DNA of 39,000 nt from CAMBDS01 sp964355675 (GCA_964355675.1 CAYHEC010000029.1:1-39000); one strand, 5' to 3'. Shown: positions 17,671-25,964, counted from the stretch's first letter. Program-made: numbers and translations. The notes: generated by a model not told the origin, from the sequence alone.

Positions 17671-19023
17671 ATGGAACAATTCGCACTCTGGGCGCTAATC
17701 ATCGGCATCCTTTCAACTGCATCTCTCCCGCTTGGCTCGGTACTCGGTATGGCATTTCGACCCAAAGCGTCAATCGTTGGAGCGCTTGCGGCATTTGGCG
17801 GTGGGGCGTTGTTGGCGGCTCTTTCAGTTGAGTTGATAGCACCGACGATGATGAACGCCTCACAAAGCGATGAGGGAAAGCATCTTGCCTATGCGTTGCT
17901 CGTTGGGGGAGTTTTAGGCGGCGTTTTCTTCTGGATTCTCGACCAACTATTGAATGCTCGTGGAGGTTACTTACGTAAAACTGCCACAGCAATCACCTAC
18001 ATGTCCAGGAGTCGATCTAAGCGCATGAGTGGATTGGTCAAAAAGCTCTCAGTCAGCACTTTGTTCAGATCAATTCCTCCTGCTCAGATCGAATTACTGC
18101 TCCAAAGACTTCGACCAGTGGTATTCAATCCGTTGGAAGTCATATTCCATGAAGGCAGTAAAGGGGACAGCCTGTTTATCATTGAGTCTGGTGAGATCAC
18201 GTTGACTCGCGACGGCAAAAATATCGGAAATCTGACTGGGGGTGATATTGTCGGCGAGATTGCCCTCCTGACTGGAGGCGCGAGAACAGCAACTGCCAAA
18301 GCCACCATTCTTGTAACTGCTATGGAATTGAATCGTCACGATTTCAATGCAATTTGCGAACATGCACCAGAGTTTGAAGCGGCTGTCCGGGACCTTGCCG
18401 GAGCCAGACTCGAGGAATTAGGTCACAGAGATGCGGCTTTAGCTGAGCTTTCATCGAAATGGGCAGAGGAAGCCTCATTCGCCATACGCAAAGGCAACCA
18501 TGTCCCTACGGCCGGTGAGCTTCATCAGGCGGCGCATGAGCAGTCAGGCGCGGCATTAGCGATATGGTTGGGGATAACGCTTGACGGGATCCCGGAGTGC
18601 TTTGTGTTGGGAGCGACAGTGCTTGACACAATCCACAGACAAGCCGCGGTGGGAACTCCGACGTTAATGTCGGTAATGCCCTATACTTTTCTGGTAGGTT
18701 TGATACTCTCCAATGTCCCCGAGGCACTCTCCAGCAGTGTGGGGATGCTGAATCAGGGCTGGAAGAAGTGGAAGGTGTTGATGCTTTGGACGTCGTTGGT
18801 GGTGATCGGGTCAATTCTGACGATGGTGGGCTTTTACTTTGGTGCGGATGTGCCGCACTGGCTTGAGGTCGGCGCTGAAGGCATGGCGGCAGGGGCGATG
18901 CTGACGATGATCGCGCAGACGATGATCCCCGAGGCGGTGCACCTTGGCGGAGCGAACATTGTGGGGCTTTCGACTCTGGCTGGATTCCTGATGACAGTGG
19001 CGTTTAAGCTGGTGGAGGGGTGA
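17671..19023 (+). CDS. ZIP-like metal transporter with inserted cyclic-nucleotide-binding domain (copy 2)
   Basis: 450-residue tandem paralogue of the gene at 16061, with the same order: three helices, a cNMP-binding domain (cassette GEIALLTGGARTATAK, Glu and Arg retained) and a C-terminal helix bundle with LDGIPECFVLG, SNVPEALSSSVG and IPEAVHLGG. The C-terminal halves are very similar (AAGAMLTMIAQTMIPEAVHL in both), while the nucleotide pockets differ (SPRTAS versus GARTAT). The two copies may therefore sense different ligands or respond differently. The gene has its own upstream region rather than tight coupling. The 3' end is immediately followed by the RAYT1 repeat array. Confidence 0.85.
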   Translation: MEQFALWALIIGILSTASLPLGSVLGMAFRPKASIVGALAAFGGGALLAALSVELIAPTMMNASQSDEGKHLAYALLVGGVLGGVFFWILDQLLNARGGYLRKTATAITYMSRSRSKRMSGLVKKLSVSTLFRSIPPAQIELLLQRLRPVVFNPLEVIFHEGSKGDSLFIIESGEITLTRDGKNIGNLTGGDIVGEIALLTGGARTATAKATILVTAMELNRHDFNAICEHAPEFEAAVRDLAGARLEELGHRDAALAELSSKWAEEASFAIRKGNHVPTAGELHQAAHEQSGAALAIWLGITLDGIPECFVLGATVLDTIHRQAAVGTPTLMSVMPYTFLVGLILSNVPEALSSSVGMLNQGWKKWKVLMLWTSLVVIGSILTMVGFYFGADVPHWLEVGAEGMAAGAMLTMIAQTMIPEAVHLGGANIVGLSTLAGFLMTVAFKLVEG

Positions 19024-19029
19024 GGATCT

Positions 19030-19448
19030 GTCTTCCGTCGATCCCCCGTGATCGACGGTGAATTAGCAATATAACCGCCGACGACGGGGCGTCGGCAGAA
19101 GAACAGCATAGCGCGTCTTCCGTCGATCCCCCGTGATCGACGGTGAATGAGCAATATAACCGCCGACGACGNNNNNNNNNNNNNNNNNNNNNNNNNNNNN
19201 NNNNNNNNNNNNNNNNNNNNNNNNNNNNNNNNNNNNNNNNNNNNNNNNNNNNNNNNNNNNNNNNNNNNNNNTCGACGGTGAATGAGCAATATAACCGCCG
19301 ACGACGGGGCGTCGGCAGAAGAACAGCATAGCGCGACTTCCGTCGATCCCCCGTGATCGACGGTGAATGAGCAATATAACCGCCGACGACGGGGCGTCGG
19401 CAGAAGAACAGAATAGCGCGACTTCCGTCGATCCCCCGTGATCGACGG
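19030..19448. repeat. Family-A REP array, left of RAYT1 (85-bp unit)
   Basis: At least four units start at 19032, 19117, 19337 and 19422; complete neighbours are 85 bp apart. Each unit has two palindromes: arms CCGTCGAT/ATCGACGG around CCCCCGTG, and arms GCCGACG/CGTCGGC around ACGGGG. The spacing across the N gap is not a multiple of 85, so the gap length is arbitrary. Confidence 0.95.
19172..19271. other. Assembly gap (100 N) inside the family-A array
   Basis: Exactly 100 N, a conventional placeholder. It falls within the tandem array, so the true copy number is unknown. Confidence 0.99.
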
Positions 19449-19460
19449 AAAGTGAAAGTT

Positions 19461-19949
19461 ATGAGCCTTAGAAATCGAAAACAAATTTTAGAACCAGCTG
19501 TTTTCTTCGTGACTTTCACGACTCTTGATCATCAGCCATATTTGGTTAATGCATCCAATCAGGAAATTGCTGTGGACGTTCTGTTAGAGACTGCATTGAT
19601 ACGAAAGGTTAGAATTGCAGCTTATGTTATAATGAGTACTCACATCCATTTCATAGCATTTTTCCCCGAAGGCGGTCAACAGCTTTCCAAATTCATCAGT
19701 ACTGTTAAGGGCGTCATTCGAAAGAGACTAAGAGGCAATCTCAGGATGTGGGAGGAGCGTTTCGATCATAAGGTAATCGGGAAAGAAAGCATGTTGATTC
19801 AGGATATCAATTACATTCACCAAAATCCGGTGAGAGCTGGACTTGTGAAGAATGAAATTGATTACCTATATTCAAGTGCGGCAATTTGGAACGGCAAGAG
19901 AATTGACGCTCGTTGCGCTTCACGGATTGATGAGATCACGAAAATGTAA
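19461..19949 (+). CDS. REP-associated tyrosine transposase (RAYT1, Y1_Tnp/IS200-like)
   Basis: 162-residue HUH single-strand DNA endonuclease of the RAYT type, which cuts and joins REP hairpins. The HUH motif is HIH at residues 61-63, and the likely nucleophile is Tyr118 in INYIHQNPVRAGL, the diagnostic RAYT C-terminal motif. It is embedded in family-A palindromes on both sides, as expected for a RAYT with its substrates. The ATG at 19461 has GGAA nine bases upstream; a GTG at 19452 is an alternative start. The fold is complete with no frameshift, so it may be active. Confidence 0.9.
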   Translation: MSLRNRKQILEPAVFFVTFTTLDHQPYLVNASNQEIAVDVLLETALIRKVRIAAYVIMSTHIHFIAFFPEGGQQLSKFISTVKGVIRKRLRGNLRMWEERFDHKVIGKESMLIQDINYIHQNPVRAGLVKNEIDYLYSSAAIWNGKRIDARCASRIDEITKM

Positions 19950-19954
19950 TCTGT

Positions 19955-20867
19955 CTTCCATCGATCCCCCGTGATCGACGGTAAATGAGCAAGGTAACCG
20001 CCGACGACAGGGCGTCGGCGGAAGAGTCGTAAGGGCGTCGGCGGAAGAATCGTAGCGCTTGCACAACAGCATCTTCCGCCACCGCCCCGCCGGTGACGGC
20101 ACTAACGCCATAACGCAAGCCGTCTCTGTTTTCTTCCGTCGATCCCCCGTGATCGACGGTAAATGGGCAAGGTAACCGCCGACGACAGGGCGTCGGCGGA
20201 AGAGTCGTAAGGGCGTCGGCGGAAGAATCGTAGCGCTTGCACAACAGCATCTTCCGCCACCGCCCCGCCGGTGACGGCACTAACGCCATAACGCAAGCCG
20301 TCTCTGTTTTCTTCCGTCGATCCCCCGTGATCGACGGTAAATGAGCAAGATAACCGCCGACGACAGGGCGTCGGCGGAAGAGTCGCAAGAGCGTCGGCGG
20401 AAGAGTCGTAAGGGCGTCGGCGGAAGAATTGTAGTGTTTGCAAGTCAGTATCTTCCATCACTGCCCCGCCGGTGACGGCACTAACGCCATAACGCAAGCC
20501 GTCTCTGAATTCTTCCGTCGATCCCCCGTGATCGACGATAAATGAGCAAGGTAACCGCCGACGACAGGGCGTCGGCGGAAGAGTCGTAAGGGCGTCGGCG
20601 GAAGAATCGTAGCGCTTGCACAACAGCATCTTCCGCCACCGCCCCGCCGGTGACGGCACTAACGCCATAACGCAAGCCGTCTCTGTTTTCTTCCGTCGAT
20701 CCCCCGTGATCGACGGTAAATGAGCAAGATAACCGCCGACGACAGGGCGTCGGCGGAAGAGTCGTAAGGGCGTCGGCGGAAGAATCGTAGCGCTTGCACA
20801 ACAGCATCTTCCGCCACCGCCCCGCCGGTGACGGCACTAACATCACAACGCAAAACCGTCAACCCTC
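19955..20867. repeat. Family-A composite array, right of RAYT1 (178-bp unit)
   Basis: Five units start at 19955, 20133, 20311, 20512 and 20690: four spaced 178 bp and one 201 bp because of an extra internal repeat of about 23 bp. Each unit carries the family-A palindrome, a GCCGACG..CGTCGGC palindrome, repeated GGGCGTCGGCGGAAGA segments, and an imperfect palindrome CACCG/CGGTG around CCCCGC. Long open frames across it arise from the repeat period and are not genes. Confidence 0.95.
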
Positions 20868-20920
20868 TGGGGTTGATGTCAATATATAAATTGCCGGAAT
20901 TCTAATTATAATAACCCCCC

Positions 20921-21922
20921 ATGTCCACCTACATCCTAAAACGCATCCTGCTGATGATCCCAACCCTTTTCGGGATCACCGTCGTCGCCTTCCTCATCAT
21001 TCACCTCGCGCCGGGAGACCCCGCCGCGATGAAGGCGCGTGCCGCGGAAGGCGCTTCGGAGTCCATTTCCGAAGAAGCCCTCCAGAAAACCCGCGAGCTA
21101 TACGGGCTCGATAAGCCTCTCCACGTCCAGTACGGCCTCTGGATCAAGCGCATCGCCCTGCTCGACTTTGGGCAGTCGATCAAGTTCAACCGCCCGGTCT
21201 GGGACGTTCTGAAGGAACGCATCCCCGTCTCGATGAAACTCGCCCTGACTTCGATCTTTTTCGCTTACGTGATCTCGATACCGCTCGGCATCTATTCGGC
21301 GTCTCATCAGTATTCACGCCTCGACCGGACGGTGACGCTGATCTTGTTCATCCTCTATTCTCTCCCGAGTTTCTGGGTGGCGACGATGTTGATAGTCTTC
21401 CTCGGCGGTGGAGACTTTCTCGACATCTTTCCGGTTTTCGGGTTGTCTTCGGTCGGAGCCTCTCAGTGGGGATTTTGGGATCGCTTTTGGGACGCCGCAT
21501 GGCATTTAGTATTGCCTATCTTTTGCATGACTTACGCGTCTCTTGCCATCCTATCCCGATATATGCGCACCGCCATGCTTGAAGTCATTCGTCAGGACTA
21601 CATCTCCACTGCTCGCGCCAAAGGGCTTTCCGAGCGGATCGTCATCTACAAGCACGCCTTGCGCAATTCACTGATCCCCATCGTGACACTGCTTTCGGGG
21701 ATTTTTCCGGCTCTGTTAGGCGGCTCGATCATCATCGAGACGATCTTCACCATCCCCGGCATGGGTAAGTTGGCATGGGAAGCCATCCTCGCTCGCGATT
21801 ACCCGGTAATTATGGGAGAGTTGACGATAGTCTCGTTTCTGACGTTGTTTGGGATATTGATTTCCGACATATTATATTCTGTTGTCGATCCGAGAATTGC
21901 ATTTGAAAGGAAAGGGAAGTGA
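20921..21922 (+). CDS. ABC transporter permease, DppB/OppB type
   Basis: 333-residue inner-membrane permease of the peptide/nickel ABC importer family. It has six predicted helices, an N-terminal ILKRILLMIPTLFGITVVAF helix and LAPGDP motif, and the cytoplasmic EAA loop (ISTARAKGLSERIVIYKHAL) that docks on the ATPase. The C-terminus is SVVDPRIAF. Length is normal. Such permeases work with a DppC partner, two ATPases and a binding protein, none of which follows; a four-helix-bundle cassette and tag come next. The stop codon lies within the start of an 8-bp tandem repeat. Partners are either elsewhere or were separated by rearrangement. Confidence 0.92.
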   Translation: MSTYILKRILLMIPTLFGITVVAFLIIHLAPGDPAAMKARAAEGASESISEEALQKTRELYGLDKPLHVQYGLWIKRIALLDFGQSIKFNRPVWDVLKERIPVSMKLALTSIFFAYVISIPLGIYSASHQYSRLDRTVTLILFILYSLPSFWVATMLIVFLGGGDFLDIFPVFGLSSVGASQWGFWDRFWDAAWHLVLPIFCMTYASLAILSRYMRTAMLEVIRQDYISTARAKGLSERIVIYKHALRNSLIPIVTLLSGIFPALLGGSIIIETIFTIPGMGKLAWEAILARDYPVIMGELTIVSFLTLFGILISDILYSVVDPRIAFERKGK

Positions 21923-22440
21923 ACAAGTGAACAGGTGGGCAAGTGGACAAGTGGACAAGTGGACAAGTGGGCAAGTGAGCGGACTTGTCAGATAACTTCA
22001 TCAAATAAGAGGCAAATACAATGACTTTCAAGAAATTGGAAGAGATTGAGGTCTGGAAAAGAGGCATGAAGTTGGCGAGAGAAATTTATACGTTGACTAC
22101 CAATTCCAAGTTCGATAGAGACTGGAGTCTCAGGGATCAGATGCGTCGCGCAGCAGTCTCGATTCCCTCTAATATTGCTGAAGGCTACGAACGAGCCTCA
22201 GATGGTGACTTTAACAGGTTTGTATTAATTGCAAAGGGCTCGTGCGGAGAACTTCGCACACAAATTTTGATTGCAATTGAGATTGGATACCTTTCAGAAG
22301 AAAGTACTTCACCTTTAATTATGGAATGCCTCGCATTATCCTCAATGTTAGGGGCACTTTCTAGACATCTGGAGAATAAAATCAGTGCACGTAAAGGAAA
22401 GAGTGCCTGAGCACCCGCACACTCGCACACCCGTACACGC
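21917..22440. mobile_element. Four-helix-bundle cassette 1 with degenerate inverted octamer repeats
   Basis: The left boundary is a tandem of about seven octamers related to ACAAGTGG (21917-21978). The right boundary is a shorter octamer tract GCACACTC/GCACACCC (22409-22440). Their reverse complements share an AGTGxxCx pattern, so they look like diverged inverted ends. The only gene between them is the four-helix-bundle ORF. The layout parallels the clearer cassette at 23838-24292. Confidence 0.55.
22021..22410 (+). CDS. Four-helix bundle protein (S23/23S-rRNA intervening-sequence family, Avd-like)
   Basis: 129 residues. The family signature is clear: FDRDWSLRDQMRRAAVSIPS, NIAEGYERAS, FNRFVLIAKGS and ELRTQI. 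Relatives are encoded in intervening sequences inside 23S rRNA genes, and the fold is that of the Avd accessory protein of diversity-generating retroelements; its function is not established. The ATG at 22021 follows an AT-rich leader. The 3' end overlaps the likely start of tag. It is paralogous to the gene at 23879. Confidence 0.92.
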   Translation: MTFKKLEEIEVWKRGMKLAREIYTLTTNSKFDRDWSLRDQMRRAAVSIPSNIAEGYERASDGDFNRFVLIAKGSCGELRTQILIAIEIGYLSEESTSPLIMECLALSSMLGALSRHLENKISARKGKSA

Positions 22441-23050
22441 GACCACTCTCGTCCGTTGCGTCTGGCCCGGCACAGACCCCCACCTCATTCCTTACCACGA
22501 CGAGGAATGGGGCGTTCCAAAACTTGACGACCGGGCTCAGTTTGAGCATCTTATCTTAGAGGTCTTCCAAGCTGGCCTTTCATGGTTGACGATTCTCAAG
22601 CGCCGCGAAGGCTTCCGCGCCGCTTTTGCCAACTTCGACGCCGCGGCTGTTGCCAGATTTGATGCTTCCGACCGCGAGCGATTGCTCGCCGATCCAGCGA
22701 TCATCCGCAACCGTGCCAAGATCGATGCCGCGATGCATGATGCAAAGTTGTTCATGCACTTGGTATTGGAGTTCGGCAGTTTTTTTCAGTTCGTCAGCCA
22801 GTTCGCACCTATAGATACGCACCACTTCACCGACACGAAACAACTTCCCGCACTCACACCGGAAGCCGAAGCAATGTCGAAGGAGCTGAAGCGGCGCGGC
22901 TTCAAATTCCTTGGCCCAACGATCTGCTACGCGCACATGCAGTCGGTCGGCGTCGTCAACGATCATCTGATCACTTGCTTCAGATACAACGAAATCGAAG
23001 AACAACGAAACCAAGTCGCCTTAAAACGTAGTATCATTATAAAACCATGA
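22403..23050 (+). CDS. tag: DNA-3-methyladenine glycosylase I
   Basis: Excises 3-methyladenine from alkylated DNA as the first step of base-excision repair. Tag signatures are RCVWPGTDPHLIPYHDEEWG at the N-terminus, QAGLSWLTILKRREGFRAAF, FKFLGPTICYAHMQSVGVVN, and the zinc ligands (Cys in RC, His in YHDEEW, His and Cys in DHLITC), all retained. Normal Tag starts within a few residues of RCxW, but here no in-frame start exists there. The only usable starts are GTG at 22403 or 22385, inside the end of the four-helix-bundle gene and its boundary repeat, giving an 18-24 residue extra N-terminus. The stop overlaps the next ATG (ATGA). Confidence 0.88.
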   Translation: MPEHPHTRTPVHATTLVRCVWPGTDPHLIPYHDEEWGVPKLDDRAQFEHLILEVFQAGLSWLTILKRREGFRAAFANFDAAAVARFDASDRERLLADPAIIRNRAKIDAAMHDAKLFMHLVLEFGSFFQFVSQFAPIDTHHFTDTKQLPALTPEAEAMSKELKRRGFKFLGPTICYAHMQSVGVVNDHLITCFRYNEIEEQRNQVALKRSIIIKP

Positions 23051-23391
23051 AAATAATCGATACAAATCTAATATTATTATTAGTTTTAGTGTCTCTTGCG
23101 TTTACTTTATCGGGCTGTGATTACTCAGCTCGTAGCGACTTGCGAGCCATGGACAAAGCCATGAAGAACGCTGAAGACAATCACGCCGATGCCTGGGCAG
23201 AGACGGAGTGGAAGAAGGCGCAAGCCGCCTTCAACGAAGCTCAGGATCTCGCACGAAATCGCGAAATAAACAAAGCTCGCGACAAGGCACTCGAAGCGAA
23301 AGGTTGGGCTGAAGAAGCGCTGGAACTAACGATCAAGCGTCAAAACGAAATGGAAGCAGAAAAGGATCGCCTCGGGACTTATACACCATAG
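23047..23391 (+). CDS. Small helical lipoprotein (DUF4398-like), copy 1
   Basis: 114 residues. The signal peptide ends in the lipobox LSGC, so it is a predicted lipoprotein. The mature part is an Ala/Lys/Glu-rich helical hairpin (KAQAAFNEAQDLARNREINK, KALEAKGWAEEALEL) as in DUF4398-type periplasmic lipoproteins. The start overlaps the tag stop by 4 bp, so the two are translationally coupled. Function unknown; probably envelope-associated. Confidence 0.82.
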   Translation: MKIIDTNLILLLVLVSLAFTLSGCDYSARSDLRAMDKAMKNAEDNHADAWAETEWKKAQAAFNEAQDLARNREINKARDKALEAKGWAEEALELTIKRQNEMEAEKDRLGTYTP

Positions 23392-23500
23392 AACGATTCC
23401 TGCCTAAGTCTGTTGAAAAATAGGTAGAACGGGGCTCGGTACCCGTTCACTTACGCTTTTCTTTTCCAAAAATCGAGAATTAACCAAACTCACAATCACT

Positions 23501-23837
23501 ATGCGAATTTCAAAGAACATTACACCACTACTTGGTATCGCCTTTCTCTTAGTAATTTCCGGTTGCGACTGGTCAGCGAAATGGGACCTTCGACAAGCCG
23601 ATCAAGCCTTAAAGGAAGCAGACAAGCATCATGCCGAAGTCTGGGCTGAGCCTGAATACCGCAAGGCACAGAAGGCGTTAGGCGAGGCGATGGATCTTGC
23701 CAAAGTTCGTATTATTAACGAAGCCCGCGACAAAGCCGCCGAATCGAAGATGTGGGCTGAAGAAGCCACTGATCTTGCAATTGAGCGATTTAAGGAGATG
23801 CAGGAAGAGAAGGATAGGCTCGGAGTCTATCAGCCAT

Positions 23838-23839
<2 letters not shown>
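23501..23839 (+). CDS. Small helical lipoprotein (DUF4398-like), copy 2
   Basis: 112-residue paralogue of the preceding gene, with lipobox ISGC and the same order of motifs (KAQKALGEAMDLAK, INEARDKAAESKMWAEEA, EEKDRLGVYQP). A tandem duplication is likely. The 109 bp between the copies contain a fragment resembling the end of the MITE-like element at 17505. The stop codon TAA at 23837-23839 touches the left inverted repeat of the second four-helix-bundle cassette. Confidence 0.82.
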
Positions 23840-24293
<454 letters not shown>

Positions 24294-24294
24294 A

Positions 24295-24975
24295 ATGAAA
24301 CTATACCAATCAATCAATCCTTCCGAATTGTCCGCTCCTGACCGTCACGCCCTGATGCTCTCGGTCATCATCCCGCGTCCGATTGCCTTGATTTCGACAA
24401 TCTCGTTAGACGGCCTTCCCAACCTCGCTCCGTTCAGCTACTTCCAAGCTGTCAGCGCCGTACCTCCACTTCTGCTTTTCTGTCCCAACCGCAACCGCCA
24501 CGGTCGAGTCAAGCACAGCCTCCTCAACGCTCGCGACCAGCGCGAGTTCGTCGCCTGCATGGTCACTGAGGAGATGGCTGAGGCGATCAATTACGCCTCC
24601 GGTGAGTTCCCCGACGGGGTGAACGAGTTTGAAGTTGCGGGCTTCACGCCAATCGCGTCTGAGTTGGTGAAGCCGTTCCGGGTGGCTGAATCTCCGGTGC
24701 AGATGGAGTGCCGGGTGCGTGAGGTGATCGAGTTTTCCGACCAGCCATTGGGTGGGTCGATTGTCATCGGCGAGATTGTCCTGATCCATGTCCGGGAGGA
24801 GTTGCTTGCTTCCGTCAATCCCCCGCGATTGACGGGGGCTTCATCTTACGCCCCTATCTCCCGTCTGGGCGGCGTCGCGTACGGACTCCTCCGCGAGACG
24901 TTCGACATGCCGCGACCGAAAATGACCGAAGACGGGAAAGTTGTGGAAGGAAGTTATAAGATCACGAAGAAGTAG
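24295..24975 (+). CDS. Flavin reductase-like domain protein (FMN-binding split barrel)
   Basis: 226 residues. The N-terminal FMN-binding split-barrel signature is present: SVIIPRPIALISTISLDGLP, NLAPFSYFQAVSAVPPLL, TEEMAEAINYASGEFPDGVN. It probably binds FMN and acts as a reductase or is related to flavoredoxin; the substrate is unknown. The ATG at 24295 was chosen because the upstream in-frame start at 24259 is encoded by the cassette's inverted repeat. Odd feature: a family-A palindrome (24812-24835) is translated in frame as SVNPPRLTG between VREELLA and SSYAPISRLGG, where a short loop would be expected. Confidence 0.88.
   Translation: MKLYQSINPSELSAPDRHALMLSVIIPRPIALISTISLDGLPNLAPFSYFQAVSAVPPLLLFCPNRNRHGRVKHSLLNARDQREFVACMVTEEMAEAINYASGEFPDGVNEFEVAGFTPIASELVKPFRVAESPVQMECRVREVIEFSDQPLGGSIVIGEIVLIHVREELLASVNPPRLTGASSYAPISRLGGVAYGLLRETFDMPRPKMTEDGKVVEGSYKITKK
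24812..24835. repeat. Family-A palindrome inside the flavin-reductase gene
   Basis: Arms CCGTCAAT and ATTGACGG around loop CCCCCGCG. Compared with the RAYT1 array, arm position 6 changed G to A and the partner C to T, keeping the stem perfect. Confidence 0.88.
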
Positions 24976-24984
24976 GACAGGGCG

Positions 24985-25526
24985 TCTGCGCATCGCGTAG
25001 GGGCCGCTTGCGAGCCCGTCTGCACATCGCGTAGGGGCCGCGCTTGCGAGCCCGTCTGCTGCACATCGCGTAGGGGCCGCTTGCGAGCCCGTCTGCACAT
25101 CGCGTAGGGGCCGCGCTTGCGAGCCCGTCTGCNNNNNNNNNNNNNNNNNNNNNNNNNNNNNNNNNNNNNNNNNNNNNNNNNNNNNNNNNNNNNNNNNNNN
25201 NNNNNNNNNNNNNNNNNNNNNNNNNNNNNNNNCGCTTGCGAGCCCGTCTGCACATCGCGTAGGGGCCGCGCTTGCGAGCCCGTCTGCACATCGCGTAGGG
25301 CCCGCTTGCGAGCCCGTCTGCACATCGCGTAGGGCCCGCTTGCGAGGCCCGTCTGCACATCGCGTAGGGGCCGCTTGCGAGCCCCGTCTGCACATCGCGT
25401 AGGGGCCGCTTGCGAGCCCCGTCTGCACATCGCGTAGGGGCCGCTTGCGAGCCCGTCTGCACATCGCGTAGGGGCCGCTTGCGAGCCCGTCTGCACATCG
25501 CGTATGGGCCGCTTGCGAGCCCGTCA
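24985..25526. repeat. Family-C tandem array (about 34-bp unit)
   Basis: The unit is GCGTAGGGGCCGCTTGCGAG followed by CCCGTCTGCACATC; some copies have 1-4 extra bases. Each unit forms a hairpin (GGGGC / GCCCC enclosing CGC-TT-GCG plus a bulged A). About a dozen copies are visible around an N gap. Spacers are constant, so this is not a CRISPR. Long reverse-strand frames across it are repeat artefacts. Confidence 0.95.
25133..25232. other. Assembly gap (100 N) inside the family-C array
   Basis: Exactly 100 N, so the true length and copy number of the array are unknown. Confidence 0.99.
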
Positions 25527-25964
25527 GTAAGACAGAGCGTCCCGACCTGTCTTCGCGAGGAATGAAATGACGAAGCAATCCCGGTACGGCAGGGCTAAGC
25601 CTGCCCTCGTGAAAACGGGGGTACCCTCCACTTGAGCGAACACGAGGTTCGCCGGTACGGACGACCGGAACGGGACAAGCTTGTGCAGTCAATTCATTCG
25701 CCCCTGTGGTCGTTGGAAGCGAACTGTTATGCGTCAGATCCGTCAGAACCGTCAGAGGCCTTGTCTGACGGGTATTTGAGACCTGACGGTTTGAAAATCT
25801 TCCGTCAGAAGTGTCAGGAGTCGGGTTCAAGGTTAAGGTTAAGGCTGAGGTTAAGGTTAAGGCTGAGGCTAAGGCTGAGGCTAAGGCTAAGGCTAAGGAA
25901 CACGGGAAAAGAATGTTGACAATATACGACATTTCGGGCGAAAAATCAAGAGGAAAGGGCGGTT
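25527..25964. repeat. Gene-free region with mixed dispersed repeats and a hexamer tract
   Basis: About 25550-25590 resembles widespread GCGAGGAATGAAATGACGAAG-type dispersed elements, although only partly. A hairpin with GGCAGGGCT/AGCCTGCC follows near 25589-25606. Positions about 25730-25825 hold CCGTCAGA-related repeats in both orientations. Positions 25831-25899 are a tandem of GGTTAA/GGCTAA/GGCTGA hexamers. The same hexamer type occurs inside the following gene (about 26220-26250). No gene is supported. Confidence 0.7.

Noticed and set aside
19004..20862. Overlapping minus-strand frames across the family-A arrays
   Set aside because: Repetitive peptides such as SFTVDHGGSTEE reflect palindrome periodicity and no start or ribosome site is convincing.
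24985..25526. CRISPR array
   Set aside because: Spacers are constant and only about 14 bp, and no cas gene is present; it is a simple tandem repeat of a hairpin unit.
25632..25919. 95-codon plus-strand ORF
   Set aside because: Its C-terminal part is only Arg-Leu repeats from the hexamer tract and there is no family similarity.
24841..25932. Long minus-strand open frames across the 34-bp array
   Set aside because: The translations are periodic repeats (GSQAAPTRCAD and variants) spanning an N gap; the array has no stops by virtue of its unit length, not coding selection.
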